DNA of 10,142 nt from Bacteroidales bacterium (GCA_003520925.1 DOTV01000012.1:3667-13808), one strand, 5' to 3'; shown: positions 1 through 8,025, counted from the first letter of the stretch. Program-made: numbers and translations. Notes: a model not told the origin generated them from the sequence alone.

Positions 1-552
1 ACTGGTCGTAAAATCATAGTTGACACTTATGGCGGCCATGGAGCTCATGGCGGTGGAGCATTTTCGGGTAAGGACTCATCAAAGGTTGACAGGTCGGCCG
101 CCTATGCAGCCCGTCATATTGCCAAAAACCTTGTTGCCTCAGGAGTGTGCGACCAGGCTCTGATTCAGATAGCTTATGCCATCGGCGTTGCCCAGCCTGT
201 AGGTTTATTCGTCAACACTTATGGGACTGCGAAAGTGAAAGACAAAAAAGGTAATATTCTTCGCGACAGTGAGATCGGATCAAAGCTTGAAGGCCTTTTT
301 GACTTGCGACCATATTCAATTGTACAGAGATTCGGACTTAAAAATCCTATATTCCTTCCGACTACAACTTATGGTCATTTCGGACGCGACTATGAGGTAA
401 AGGATGTGGAAGTCTATTACGAAGTGCCCGGCTCAAAGGCAAAATCAGTAAATGGTAACGGGAAAAAGGTTTATTCAAAAAAGGTTGAATTCTTTGCCTG
501 GGAAAAGCTGGATTACGTCGACAGGATTAAGAAAGCCTTTAGTTTAAAATAA
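1..552 (+). CDS. metK: S-adenosylmethionine synthetase, C-terminal part (5' end outside window)
   Basis: Makes S-adenosylmethionine from methionine and ATP in the cytoplasm. The frame is open from base 1, so the gene enters from the left and 183 C-terminal residues are present; MetK is usually about 390-430 residues, so a little over half is missing. The sequence begins TGRKIIVDTYGG and continues with GGGAFSGKD and KVDRSAAYAAR, which are the conserved central and C-terminal MetK segments (glycine-rich loop, ATP/phosphate and K+ binding region). The later segment DLRPYSIVQRFGL is also typical of the family. The C-terminus is longer than in E. coli MetK and ends in a Lys-rich tail; I believe this is usual in Bacteroidota. 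It converges on the metY-hom-metH-metF operon, whose product methionine is its substrate. The stop is TAA at 550-552. The identification is firm; the start and promoter cannot be seen. Confidence 0.97.
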   Translation, partial: TGRKIIVDTYGGHGAHGGGAFSGKDSSKVDRSAAYAARHIAKNLVASGVCDQALIQIAYAIGVAQPVGLFVNTYGTAKVKDKKGNILRDSEIGSKLEGLFDLRPYSIVQRFGLKNPIFLPTTTYGHFGRDYEVKDVEVYYEVPGSKAKSVNGNGKKVYSKKVEFFAWEKLDYVDRIKKAFSLK

Positions 553-580
553 CGACTCACGACACTCGACGCACGACACA
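553..580 (+). repeat. Four imperfect heptamers right after metK
   Basis: Four consecutive 7-base units start at the base after the metK stop: CGACTCA, CGACACT, CGACGCA and CGACACA. All begin CGAC and vary in the last three bases. I see no coding role. Such CGAC-rich short arrays may be slippage products or a mobile intergenic repeat. The unit periodicity is seen directly; function is unknown. Confidence 0.7.
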
Positions 581-598
581 GGGGCTGATCAATGAGAT

Positions 599-647
599 AC
601 CCTCCTGGGAGAGCCTGCCCCGCTTCGGCGGGGGGCAAGGGGTGGGT
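599..647. repeat. Nested GC-rich palindrome between convergent metK and metF
   Basis: Outer arms ACCC (599-602) and GGGT (644-647) enclose two smaller palindromes: CTCC/GGAG around 602-611, which is tight, and a strong stem CCCCGC (618-623), TTCG loop, GCGGGG (628-633). The layout of outer arms plus two inner hairpins matches the elements at 5326-5380 and 7901-7974, so I treat it as a member of one repeat family. Sitting between two converging genes, it may also stop transcription. However, the five T's at 647-651 lie 14 bases beyond the strong stem, so it is not a textbook intrinsic terminator for metK, and there is no U-tract on the metF side. Confidence 0.6.
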
Positions 648-656
648 TTTTATAGG

Positions 657-1610
657 TCAGAATGCCGCCTTCACGATCCTTGCAACATTATCCGACCTTC
701 CAAGGGTATAGTAATGTATCCCGGGCACACCTTCCTTTATAAGCTCCTTCGACTGCATTACCGCCCATTCGATTCCAACTTCACGTGCATCTTTGTCGCT
801 CTGGCATTTCTGGAGGGCAAGAACCAGCTCATGAGGCATATCAATGTGGAAAGTCTGTGGCAGCAAATTAATGTCGTTTAATGCTGAGACCGGCTTTATA
901 CCTGCAATTATCGGGACATCGATTCCTATGCATCTGCATTCGTCGCGGAACCTGAAGAACTTTTTGTTGTCGAAGAACATCTGGGTAACTATATATGCTG
1001 CTCCTGAATCAACTTTATGCTTAAGGTTTTCAAGGTCAACCTGCCTGTTGGGTGCTTCAAAATGCTTTTCAGGATATCCTGCCACTCCTATGCAGAAAGA
1101 TGTTGGCGCTGTATCTTCAAGTGACTCCTCCAGATACCGGCCGTTATTCATGTTTACTATCTGCTTCACAAGTTCAAAGGTGTGAGTGTGGCCATCTTTC
1201 TCCGGAATAAAAGTACGGCTGCCCTTCTGCGGATCACCCCTGAGGGCAAGCACATCGTCGATGCCGAGGAAGTTCATTTCAATGAGAACATTTTCGGTCT
1301 CTTCTTTGGTAAACCCTCCGCACAGCAGATGCGGAACCACCGGTATATTGTATTTGTATTTTACTGCAGCTGCAAGTGCGATGGTCCCTGGTCTTTTTCT
1401 TACAACCCTCTTTTCAAGCAGTCCGTCCGGTCTTTCCCGGAAGGTTGCCTCATTTCGGTGAGATGTAAAATTAATATAAGCCGGACTGAACTCAATAAGC
1501 CGGTCAATTGTGGAATAGACTTTTTCAATGCTGTGCCCCTTAAGAGGCGGCAGTAATTCGAAAGTAAACAAAGTGCCCTTTGCGTTCCTTATCTTATCAA
1601 TAACACTCAT
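657..1610 (-). CDS. metF: Methylenetetrahydrofolate reductase
   Basis: Flavoenzyme of the cytoplasm that reduces 5,10-methylene-THF to 5-methyl-THF, the methyl donor used by MetH. At 317 residues it has the length of a bacterial single-domain MetF (TIM barrel). Visible family segments are FELLPP at 17-22, with the catalytic Glu at 18; the folate/FAD region SHRNEATFRERPDG; VPHLLCGGFTKEE; LALRGDPQKG; GVAGYPEKHFEAP; and the C-terminal IHYYTLGRSDN. The start ATG (1608-1610) lies 9 bases after the metH stop, so the two are almost certainly co-transcribed and perhaps translationally coupled. It is the last gene of the met operon, and its TGA lies about 10 bases from the palindrome at 599-647. MetF next to MetH makes sense because one makes what the other consumes. 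No key residue is missing. Confidence 0.97.
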   Translation of the reverse strand: MSVIDKIRNAKGTLFTFELLPPLKGHSIEKVYSTIDRLIEFSPAYINFTSHRNEATFRERPDGLLEKRVVRKRPGTIALAAAVKYKYNIPVVPHLLCGGFTKEETENVLIEMNFLGIDDVLALRGDPQKGSRTFIPEKDGHTHTFELVKQIVNMNNGRYLEESLEDTAPTSFCIGVAGYPEKHFEAPNRQVDLENLKHKVDSGAAYIVTQMFFDNKKFFRFRDECRCIGIDVPIIAGIKPVSALNDINLLPQTFHIDMPHELVLALQKCQSDKDAREVGIEWAVMQSKELIKEGVPGIHYYTLGRSDNVARIVKAAF

Positions 1611-1619
1611 ATAACTTAA

Positions 1620-4600
1620 TCATAAGTTCGGAGCCAGCCATCTGGCTGCCTCTTCAATACTCATTTTTTTCCGTGACGCATAATCCTTCAGCTGATCCTC
1701 TCCCAACTTCCCGATATTGAAATAAACTGAACCCGGATGAGAGAAGATATAACCGCTTACTGCCGCAGGAGGGGTCATTGCAAAATTCTCAGTCAGCCCT
1801 GCACCAGTCAGCCTTTCAGCATCAAGAAGGTCAAAGATAATGCGTTTTTCAGTATGATCGGGACAGGCGGGGTATCCTGGAGCAGGCCTGATCCCCCTGT
1901 ATTTTGTTTTCAGAATATCTTCAATACTCAGATCCTCATCAGCAGAGTAACCCCAGTATTTCTTCCGTACCAGTTCGTGAAGATACTCGGCAGCTGCTTC
2001 AGCAATACGATCGCTGAGAATTCTGATCATTATCAGGGCATAATCATCATCCCTGTAATTACGAAGTGCTTCATCATCAAGTTTTGCGGTAACCGTAAAC
2101 GCACCGATATAGTCAGTTATTCCGGCTGATTCGGGAGCAATAAAATCGGAAAGCGAAAGGTTTGGAACCCCTGTTTCCTTTTGTTCCTGGTTTCTCAGGA
2201 ATCTGAATATTGCTTTAACCTCACTTTTATTCCTGCCGTAAAAAACTCTTACATCATCACCGGAAGAGACGGCAGAAAAGAGTCCAAAGACTCCATTGGC
2301 CTTCAGAAGCTTTCTGTCAATAATCTCCTGGAAATACCTTTGTCCATCGTCATACAATTTTTTCGCTTCCTCTCCCTTTACCGGATCATCAAAAATTGAA
2401 GGGTACTTACCCGGCAGTTTCCAGGCAAAGAAAAAATATGTCCAGTCGATATATTTTGCCAGTATTTTGAGATCAAATTCTTCAATTAAATGAAGTCCGG
2501 GCTTTAATGGCGGATGTATCCTGACCGACTTCCAGTTTGTGAAAAGCCGGTTCTTCCTGGCCTCCTCAAGGGTGAGCAGCTTTTTATCCGATTTTCGGGA
2601 ATTATGGTCATCAAACATCTTTTTATATTTCTCCCTTATCGCACTTACATAATCAGAATTATCTTCCCTGAGAAGTGCAGCAAGGACACCTGCAGCCTTT
2701 GAAGCATCTTTCACATGAACAACGGTTTTTGAATATGCCGGAGCAATTTTGACTGCTGCATGAATTTCGGAAGTAGTTGCTCCTCCGATAAGAAGGGGTA
2801 CCTCTACCTTTCTTCTCTGCATCTCCGCAGCCACATGCACCATCTCTTCAAGCGAAGGGGTGATCAGTCCGCTAAGTCCTATGAAATCAGCCCTTTCTTT
2901 AATTGCTGTGTCGATTATTTTGTCGGCAGTGACCATTACACCAAGATCGATTACCTCGTAGTTGTTGCACGAAAGAACAACTCCCACAATATTCTTTCCA
3001 ATGTCATGAACATCACCCTTAACTGTTGCAAGAAGTATTTTCCCGGCGGTTTTCTTTTCCACACCCCCGCTCTCCTTTTCAATATAGGGAGAAAGCACCG
3101 CAACTGCCTTTTTCATTACCCTGGCACTCTTCACAACCTGCGGAAGAAACATCTTTCCTGATCCGAACAGGTCGCCAACTTCATTCATACCACCCATAAG
3201 AGGACCTTCTATAACTTCAATCGAACGACTGAATAATGGACGGGCTTCCTCAATATCGTTTTCGATGAATTCATCAAGTCCTCTTTTCAGGGAATACCTG
3301 ATGCGATCCAGAACGGGAAGCAAGCGCCATTCATCGGCTTTCTCTTCCTTTTTGCCTTCATTCTTTAATCCTTCCGCAAATTTAACAAGTCTTTCAGTGG
3401 CATCTTTACGGCGGTTCAGCACAACATCCTCAGTAAGATGAAGCAGATCGGCAGGAATTTCACTGTAAACCTGAAGCATACCCGGATTGACAATCCCCAT
3501 ATCGAGACCAGCTTTTATAGCGTGATACAGAAACACTGAATGCATTGCTTCACGTACTTTGTCAATGCCCCGGAATGAGAATGACAGGTTGCTTATTCCG
3601 CCGCTGATCTTTGCATATGGAAGGTTTTGCTTAATCCATTCTGCAGCTTTTAAGAAATTGACTGCATAGTTATTATGCTCTTCGATTCCGGTCGCAATGG
3701 CAAGTACATTGGGATCAAATATTATATCTTCCGGAGGGAAGCCTGCTTTTTCACAAAGAATAGAATATGATCTTTGGGCGACTTCGATTCTTTTTTCTAA
3801 AGTATCAGCCTGACCCTTTTCATCGAAGAGCATTACAACAGCAGCTGCACCGTACTTTCTTATTTTAAGGGCATGATCGAGAAATACCTTTTCTCCTTCC
3901 TTAAGACTTATTGAATTGACAACTGATTTACCCTGAATACACTTCAGTGCTGCCTCAATTACGCTCCATCGTGATGAGTCGATCATCAGAGGCAGCTTTG
4001 CGATATCGGGTTCCGACATTACCAGGTTTACGAATTTCACCATCGCCTTCTCCGAATCGAGCATTGCCTCATCCATGCAGATATCGATGATCTGGGCTCC
4101 GCCCTCCACCTGTGTCCGAGCTATTGCAAGCGCCTCATCATATTTTTCTTCTTTTATAAGACGTGCAAATTTGATCGACCCTGAAACATTTGTCCGTTCA
4201 CCGATATTTACAAAATTAGTCAGCGGGGTTATTGTCAGAGCTTCAAGACCACTGAGCCTTGTATACTTTTCTATTTCAGGTTTAAACCGTGGTTTATATT
4301 GTTTTGATCTTTCTGCAATTTTACGGATATGTTCCGGTGTTGTACCGCAGCAGCCTCCAATAATGTTAACCCACCCTTCTTTCATGAAATCTTCAGCAAC
4401 TGAAGCCATAAATTCAGCAGACTGGTCATATTCCCCGAACTGGTTAGGAAGTCCGGCATTCGGATGTGCAGAAACATAAAATCCCGCTTTCGCGGATAGT
4501 TCCTGAATATAAGGTCTCAGCTGTTCGGCCCCAAGGGCGCAGTTAAGTCCGACACAAAACAATGGAAAATGGGAAACAGATATCAGAAATGCTTCCAGGG

Positions 4601-5270
4601 TCTGACCGGTAAGCGTCCTTCCGCTTGCATCGGTGATAGTACCGGAAACCATAACGGGAAGACGGATCGCTCTCTCCTCAAAAACGGTATCAATTGCATA
4701 AAGTGCAGCTTTGCAGTTCAGAACATCAAATACAGTTTCGACAAGCAGAATATTCGCTCCACCGTCGATAAGTCCGCGGGTCTGTTCCGCATAAGCTACT
4801 GTCAGCTGGTCAAATGTTACCGACCTTGAACCTGGATCATTTACATCGGACGACATTGAGGCAGTGCGGTTTGTAGGTCCAAGAGTGCCAACTATAAAGT
4901 GACTCTCCGGCTTTGCTGAGTTTTCAAACTGAGTGATTGCCTTTTCGGCAAGCTTTGCCGACTGAAAATTCATCTCGTAAACCAGGTCCTCCATGCCATA
5001 ATCAGCCATCGAGATCCTGTTTGAATTAAAAGTATTTGTAGTTATCAGGTCCGCTCCAGCCTCAAGATACTCTTTATGTATGTTCAGGATTATCTCCGGC
5101 TTTGTCAGGGACAGAATATCATTATTCCCTTTAAGAGGTTTTGGATGATCCCTGAATTGTTCACCCCGAAAATCAGCTTCCTGAAGCCTGTGTTTCTGGA
5201 TCATCGTCCCCATTGCACCATCGAGAACGACAATGCGGTGTTGAATAATCTCTTCTAAAGAATTTTTCAC
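1620..5270 (-). CDS. metH: Cobalamin-dependent methionine synthase, full four-module form
   Basis: Transfers a methyl group from 5-methyl-THF through cobalamin to homocysteine, giving methionine. All four modules are present in 1216 residues, close to the E. coli length. Homocysteine-binding domain: LDGAMGT (16-22), with Zn ligands Cys244 (GLNCALG), Cys307 and Cys308 (GGCCGT). Pterin-binding domain: about 350-640 (NIGERTNVSGS, IDSSRWSVIEAAL). B12 domain: about 645-870, with DVHDIGKN and the cobalt-ligand His755. Reactivation domain: about 895-1216, with the SAM-binding RPAPGYPACPDHTEK at 1128-1142. The start is GTG at 5268-5270: no in-frame ATG lies close upstream, and the next internal Met (residue 20) falls inside the conserved LDGAMGT. 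A weak GTG start without a clear Shine-Dalgarno may limit expression (inference). No B12 riboswitch lies in the 52-base gap after hom, so control probably comes from the operon leader. Confidence 0.98.
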   Translation of the reverse strand: MKNSLEEIIQHRIVVLDGAMGTMIQKHRLQEADFRGEQFRDHPKPLKGNNDILSLTKPEIILNIHKEYLEAGADLITTNTFNSNRISMADYGMEDLVYEMNFQSAKLAEKAITQFENSAKPESHFIVGTLGPTNRTASMSSDVNDPGSRSVTFDQLTVAYAEQTRGLIDGGANILLVETVFDVLNCKAALYAIDTVFEERAIRLPVMVSGTITDASGRTLTGQTLEAFLISVSHFPLFCVGLNCALGAEQLRPYIQELSAKAGFYVSAHPNAGLPNQFGEYDQSAEFMASVAEDFMKEGWVNIIGGCCGTTPEHIRKIAERSKQYKPRFKPEIEKYTRLSGLEALTITPLTNFVNIGERTNVSGSIKFARLIKEEKYDEALAIARTQVEGGAQIIDICMDEAMLDSEKAMVKFVNLVMSEPDIAKLPLMIDSSRWSVIEAALKCIQGKSVVNSISLKEGEKVFLDHALKIRKYGAAAVVMLFDEKGQADTLEKRIEVAQRSYSILCEKAGFPPEDIIFDPNVLAIATGIEEHNNYAVNFLKAAEWIKQNLPYAKISGGISNLSFSFRGIDKVREAMHSVFLYHAIKAGLDMGIVNPGMLQVYSEIPADLLHLTEDVVLNRRKDATERLVKFAEGLKNEGKKEEKADEWRLLPVLDRIRYSLKRGLDEFIENDIEEARPLFSRSIEVIEGPLMGGMNEVGDLFGSGKMFLPQVVKSARVMKKAVAVLSPYIEKESGGVEKKTAGKILLATVKGDVHDIGKNIVGVVLSCNNYEVIDLGVMVTADKIIDTAIKERADFIGLSGLITPSLEEMVHVAAEMQRRKVEVPLLIGGATTSEIHAAVKIAPAYSKTVVHVKDASKAAGVLAALLREDNSDYVSAIREKYKKMFDDHNSRKSDKKLLTLEEARKNRLFTNWKSVRIHPPLKPGLHLIEEFDLKILAKYIDWTYFFFAWKLPGKYPSIFDDPVKGEEAKKLYDDGQRYFQEIIDRKLLKANGVFGLFSAVSSGDDVRVFYGRNKSEVKAIFRFLRNQEQKETGVPNLSLSDFIAPESAGITDYIGAFTVTAKLDDEALRNYRDDDYALIMIRILSDRIAEAAAEYLHELVRKKYWGYSADEDLSIEDILKTKYRGIRPAPGYPACPDHTEKRIIFDLLDAERLTGAGLTENFAMTPPAAVSGYIFSHPGSVYFNIGKLGEDQLKDYASRKKMSIEEAARWLAPNL

Positions 5271-5322
5271 GATTATACTATTTCTCGTTTTATTAAAATC
5301 ATATCCTTTCTTCTCTTGGTTT

Positions 5323-6576
5323 TCACCCCCTGCCCCCCAAGGGGGGTTTAAATAGCCCCCCCTCCGGGGGGGGTGGGGGGTTGATTTTCCTTCCCGTATT
5401 CACAATAAAAACATCCATTCCGGGCAATTGTTCCCTTAATCCGTAAAGAGTTTCAAGGTTAACAACTCCGATTACATATTTGTATAATTTACTGCTAAAG
5501 TATTCTGATACATCCTTTAATCCAAACAATTTCCTGTCCTTTTCGTTCCTGTACCTCAGGTAAATCTCAAGCTTGTGGTTCCTTGTATAGTTGGAAACGG
5601 TTCCCTGCTGGTACTTTTTGTATTCATATTTATAACCATATGAATTTGCTGAGATATCCGAAAGAACAGCACTACCTGTTGCATGGCCACCTGCTCCCTT
5701 ACCGCTGAAGAACTGCTTGTCGGCAAATGCAGCTTCTGTTATCACCCCGTTATATTCATTATCGACATTAAAAAGATATTTGTCGGATGAAATAAACCGC
5801 GGCAGAACAAAACTTGTAATAGTGTTTCCGCTGGTCTTTCCGACATAAGGAACCAGCTTTATCTTCAATCCTTTCTCCCTGGCATACCTTATATCAAAGG
5901 TCGATATCCTGCTTATTCCGTAATGGAATACCTCTTCCGGATCGAGGAACAGTCCGTAGGCATGACCGGTTATTATGCACAGCTTGTATTTAGCATCCCA
6001 TCCTTCAACATCGAGGGTGGGATCAGATTCTGCAAAACCCTTTTCCTGGGCCTCCTTCAGCGCAATGTCATAAGCTTTTCCTTCATTATGCATCTTTGTA
6101 AGAACGTAATTTGTCGTTCCGTTCAGGATTCCGCGCAATGAATGCAGCAGCTCATTGTCGTAATATTCTTCAAGGTTACGGATTATCGGAATGCTTGCAC
6201 CGGCAGAGGCTTCATATAAAAGTGAGACATGATACTTCGCCTGCAGTTCCACAAGCTCCTTAAAATGTTTTGCTACCATCACTTTATTGGCACTGACCAC
6301 ACACTTCCCCTTTTTCATTGCGGTGGTTACAATACTGAATGCCTCTTCAGCATCATCAATAAGCTCGACAACAAGATTTATTGAGGGATCGTCAAGTATG
6401 TCGTTTTTATCAAAAGTAAAATTCGACATTGGAATTCTTCTCTTCTTGCTCCTGTCCTTTACACAGATCCTCACAATGTCAGCCTTGAATCCGCTGCTGC
6501 TGTTGAGTACGTCATGCAGTCCCTGTCCGACACAACCATATCCGAACAGCCCTATTTTTAATTTTTCCCTTGTCAT
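5323..6576 (-). CDS. hom: Homoserine dehydrogenase with repeat-encoded C-terminal tail
   Basis: NAD(P)H-dependent reduction of aspartate semialdehyde to homoserine, the branch point to methionine and threonine. The 417 residues show the Rossmann motif GYGCVGQG (12-19), SANK with Lys98, the catalytic-domain signature GILNGTTNYVLTKM (149-162), ESDPTLDVEGWDAKYK (183-198) with the likely catalytic Lys198, and SGKGAGGHATGSAVL (291-305). Residues about 335-395 resemble a degenerate ACT-like regulatory region; this is tentative. There is no aspartokinase domain, so it is a stand-alone enzyme. Its ATG overlaps the metY stop by 4 bases (ATGA), implying coupled translation, and its place in the operon suggests it serves methionine specifically. 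Oddity: residues 399-417 (Pro-rich, then EGGLFKPPLGGRG) and the stop codon come from the palindromic repeat at 5326-5380, so this tail is probably an acquired extension without enzymatic role (inference). Confidence 0.95.
   Translation of the reverse strand: MTREKLKIGLFGYGCVGQGLHDVLNSSSGFKADIVRICVKDRSKKRRIPMSNFTFDKNDILDDPSINLVVELIDDAEEAFSIVTTAMKKGKCVVSANKVMVAKHFKELVELQAKYHVSLLYEASAGASIPIIRNLEEYYDNELLHSLRGILNGTTNYVLTKMHNEGKAYDIALKEAQEKGFAESDPTLDVEGWDAKYKLCIITGHAYGLFLDPEEVFHYGISRISTFDIRYAREKGLKIKLVPYVGKTSGNTITSFVLPRFISSDKYLFNVDNEYNGVITEAAFADKQFFSGKGAGGHATGSAVLSDISANSYGYKYEYKKYQQGTVSNYTRNHKLEIYLRYRNEKDRKLFGLKDVSEYFSSKLYKYVIGVVNLETLYGLREQLPGMDVFIVNTGRKINPPPPPEGGLFKPPLGGRG
5326..5380. repeat. Nested C-run/G-run palindrome inside the 3' end of hom
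   Basis: On the + strand the runs are C5 (5326-5330), C6 (5333-5338), G6 (5341-5346), a spacer TTTAAATAG, C7 (5356-5362), G8 (5366-5373) and G6 (5375-5380). The inner pairs form two hairpins and the outer C5/G6 runs can pair around both, giving a cloverleaf-like fold. It has the same plan as 7901-7974, and the two share the LFKPP-coding part in the same orientation to the operon. It lies wholly within the hom frame up to the stop. The spaced G-runs could also form a G-quadruplex. No U-tract follows on the minus strand, so it is not a clear terminator, and metH and metF must be transcribed through it. Confidence 0.8.
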
Positions 6577-7877
6577 AAAATCTTCTTAAATGCCTGTTCA
6601 AAATCGAAAATAATATCCTCAATATGCTCTATGCCAACTGAAACCCTGAAGAGACCCGGATCAATTCCGGCTGCACTCAGCTCTTCTTTCGTCAGTTGCG
6701 AGTGGGTAGTGGATGCAGGCTGAATAATCAGTGTCTTTGCATCTCCCACATTTGCAAGGTGGCTTACAAGCTGAAGATGGTCGACAAGCTTTGCAGCACT
6801 GTCTTTGTCCGACTTTAATATGAAACTCAGAACACCACCGGCACCTTTCGGTAGATATTTCTTTGCCAGCTCATTATAAGGGTTCCCTTGAAGGCCGGGA
6901 TAATTTACCTTTTCAACCAGGGGATTAGCTTCAAGCCATTGGGCAAGGGCAAGAGTGTTTTCAACATGCCGCTCCATTCTGAGCGACAGGGTTTCAAGTC
7001 CCTGAAGAAGGAGAAATGAGTTAAAAGGGCTGATAGACGGACCCAGGTCACGCAGACCTTCAACGCGTGCTTTAACAATAAACGGGATATTTCCCGATGG
7101 AGAGGTTTGTGAGAAGAGATCCCCGAAAACAATTCCGTGATAACCTTCCGCAGGTTCCGTAAAAACAGGAAATCTCCCGTTGTTCCAGTTGAAATTTGCC
7201 CCGTCAACAATCACACCTCCGATGCTTGTTCCATGTCCGCCAATCCATTTTGTTGCCGACTCTGTAACAATATTCGCTCCGTAATCTATCGGCCGGCATA
7301 AATAACCGCATGCACCGAAGGTGTTGTCAACAATAAGCGGCAATCCGTTTTTTGAAGCAAGGTTTGAAAAAGCCTCAAAATCAGGTATTTCAAATCCCGG
7401 ATTTCCTATGGTTTCCAGATATATCGCTTTTGTGTTCCCATCTATCAGTTTTTCAAACGATTCCGGATTCAGATCTTTTGCAAATCTGGCATTGATCCCG
7501 AAACCGGCAAAAGTGACCTTGAACTGGTTATGGGTACCTCCGTACAGAAAAGGCGATGTGACAAAATTATCCCCTTGTCTCATTATTGTCGAAAGAGCAA
7601 TAAACTGGGCGGCATGACCCGATGAAACTGACAGGGCTGCGGCTCCTCCTTCAAGAGCTGCAACTCTTTTTTCAAAAACATCAGTTGTAGGATTCATAAT
7701 ACGGGTATAAATATTACCCGGTTCGGTCAGATTAAACAGGTCCGCCGCGTGCTTTGCATTTTTAAAAACATATGATGATGTCTGGTACAGAGGAACAGCC
7801 CTCGATAAGGTCTCCTTATCCGGCTGGTGTCCTGCATGTATCTGAAGTGTCTCGAATTTTGATTGTCGTGCTGCCAT
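6573..7877 (-). CDS. metY: O-acetylhomoserine sulfhydrylase (PLP enzyme)
   Basis: Cytoplasmic PLP enzyme of the Cys/Met metabolism family that joins O-acetylhomoserine and sulfide to give homocysteine. The 434 residues carry the usual landmarks: YTRIMNPTTDVFEKRVAALEGG (57-78), SSGHAAQF (85-92), YGGTHNQF (112-119), the PLP-ring Asp184 in VDNTFGACGYLCRP, and the Schiff-base Lys210 in ESATKWIGGHG. The long insertion near ANFNWNNGRFPVF and the overall length fit MetY rather than MetB or MetC. I chose ATG 7877 (MAARQSKFETLQIHAG). A start at 7937 would add 20 residues read from the palindromic repeat, which no family member should have. The A-rich sequence before ATG 7877, with no Shine-Dalgarno, is typical for Bacteroidota. 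It is the first full-size gene of the operon, under the SAM-I riboswitch. The final step from O-succinylhomoserine cannot be fully excluded. Confidence 0.96.
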   Translation of the reverse strand: MAARQSKFETLQIHAGHQPDKETLSRAVPLYQTSSYVFKNAKHAADLFNLTEPGNIYTRIMNPTTDVFEKRVAALEGGAAALSVSSGHAAQFIALSTIMRQGDNFVTSPFLYGGTHNQFKVTFAGFGINARFAKDLNPESFEKLIDGNTKAIYLETIGNPGFEIPDFEAFSNLASKNGLPLIVDNTFGACGYLCRPIDYGANIVTESATKWIGGHGTSIGGVIVDGANFNWNNGRFPVFTEPAEGYHGIVFGDLFSQTSPSGNIPFIVKARVEGLRDLGPSISPFNSFLLLQGLETLSLRMERHVENTLALAQWLEANPLVEKVNYPGLQGNPYNELAKKYLPKGAGGVLSFILKSDKDSAAKLVDHLQLVSHLANVGDAKTLIIQPASTTHSQLTKEELSAAGIDPGLFRVSVGIEHIEDIIFDFEQAFKKIL

Positions 7878-7900
7878 TATGTTGAGTTTTAATTTTTTTG

Positions 7901-7974
7901 GCCCCCCATCCCCCCTGAAGGGGGGCTTGAAGAGCATCCATAAGTTAATAGACCCCCTTTAGGGGGTAGGGGGC
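7901..7974. repeat. Nested C-run/G-run palindrome just upstream of metY
   Basis: Outer arms GCCCCC (from 7901) and GGGGGC (7969-7974) are exact reverse complements. Inside are two hairpins: CCCCCC TGAA GGGGGG (7910-7925) and CCCCC TTTA GGGGG (7953-7966), separated by 27 bases. The left and right halves are imperfect inverted copies of each other. It lies in the transcribed leader, 23 bases before the metY start codon, so in the mRNA it would be a strong multi-branched structure near the ribosome entry site. No U-tract follows it. It is similar in plan and sequence to 5326-5380. It resembles REP/BIME-type elements in form; the family itself is not one I can name. Confidence 0.8.
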
Positions 7975-7980
7975 AAACCT

Positions 7981-8025
7981 CTTGATCGGTTGATTAAGAA
8001 TTACGCGATTCCTTCCAGATCAACC
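7981..8025 (-). promoter_or_regulatory. Two mutually exclusive hairpins after the leader ORF
   Basis: Read on the minus strand, GGTTGAT (8025-8019) can pair with ATCAACC (7994-7988), with an inner GAAT/ATTC pair. The overlapping TTGATC (8023-8018) can instead pair with GATCAA (7987-7982). The 5' arm starts two bases after the leader ORF stop (8028), so a ribosome on the last codons would cover it. This is the layout of a leader-peptide attenuator, but neither hairpin is followed by a U-tract. Termination would have to be Rho-dependent or the effect translational. The pairings are seen directly; their function is inference. Confidence 0.4.

Noticed and set aside
618..651. Intrinsic terminator for metK
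   Set aside because: The strong CCCCGC-TTCG-GCGGGG stem is separated from the T-run by 13 bases of G-rich sequence; kept only as a repeat with possible termination activity.
4075..4479. Long ORF on the opposite strand of metH, with others like it within metF, hom and cysS
   Set aside because: Shadow frames of strongly conserved genes, with no recognisable domain and no plausible start context.
5271..5322. Cobalamin riboswitch before metH
   Set aside because: The gap after hom is only 52 bases and AT-rich, with no B12-box-like sequence or room for the fold.
7878..7937. N-terminal extension of metY starting at 7937 (MLFKPPFRGDGGP...)
   Set aside because: These codons are read from the palindromic repeat 7901-7974; the family's N-terminus matches the ATG at 7877.
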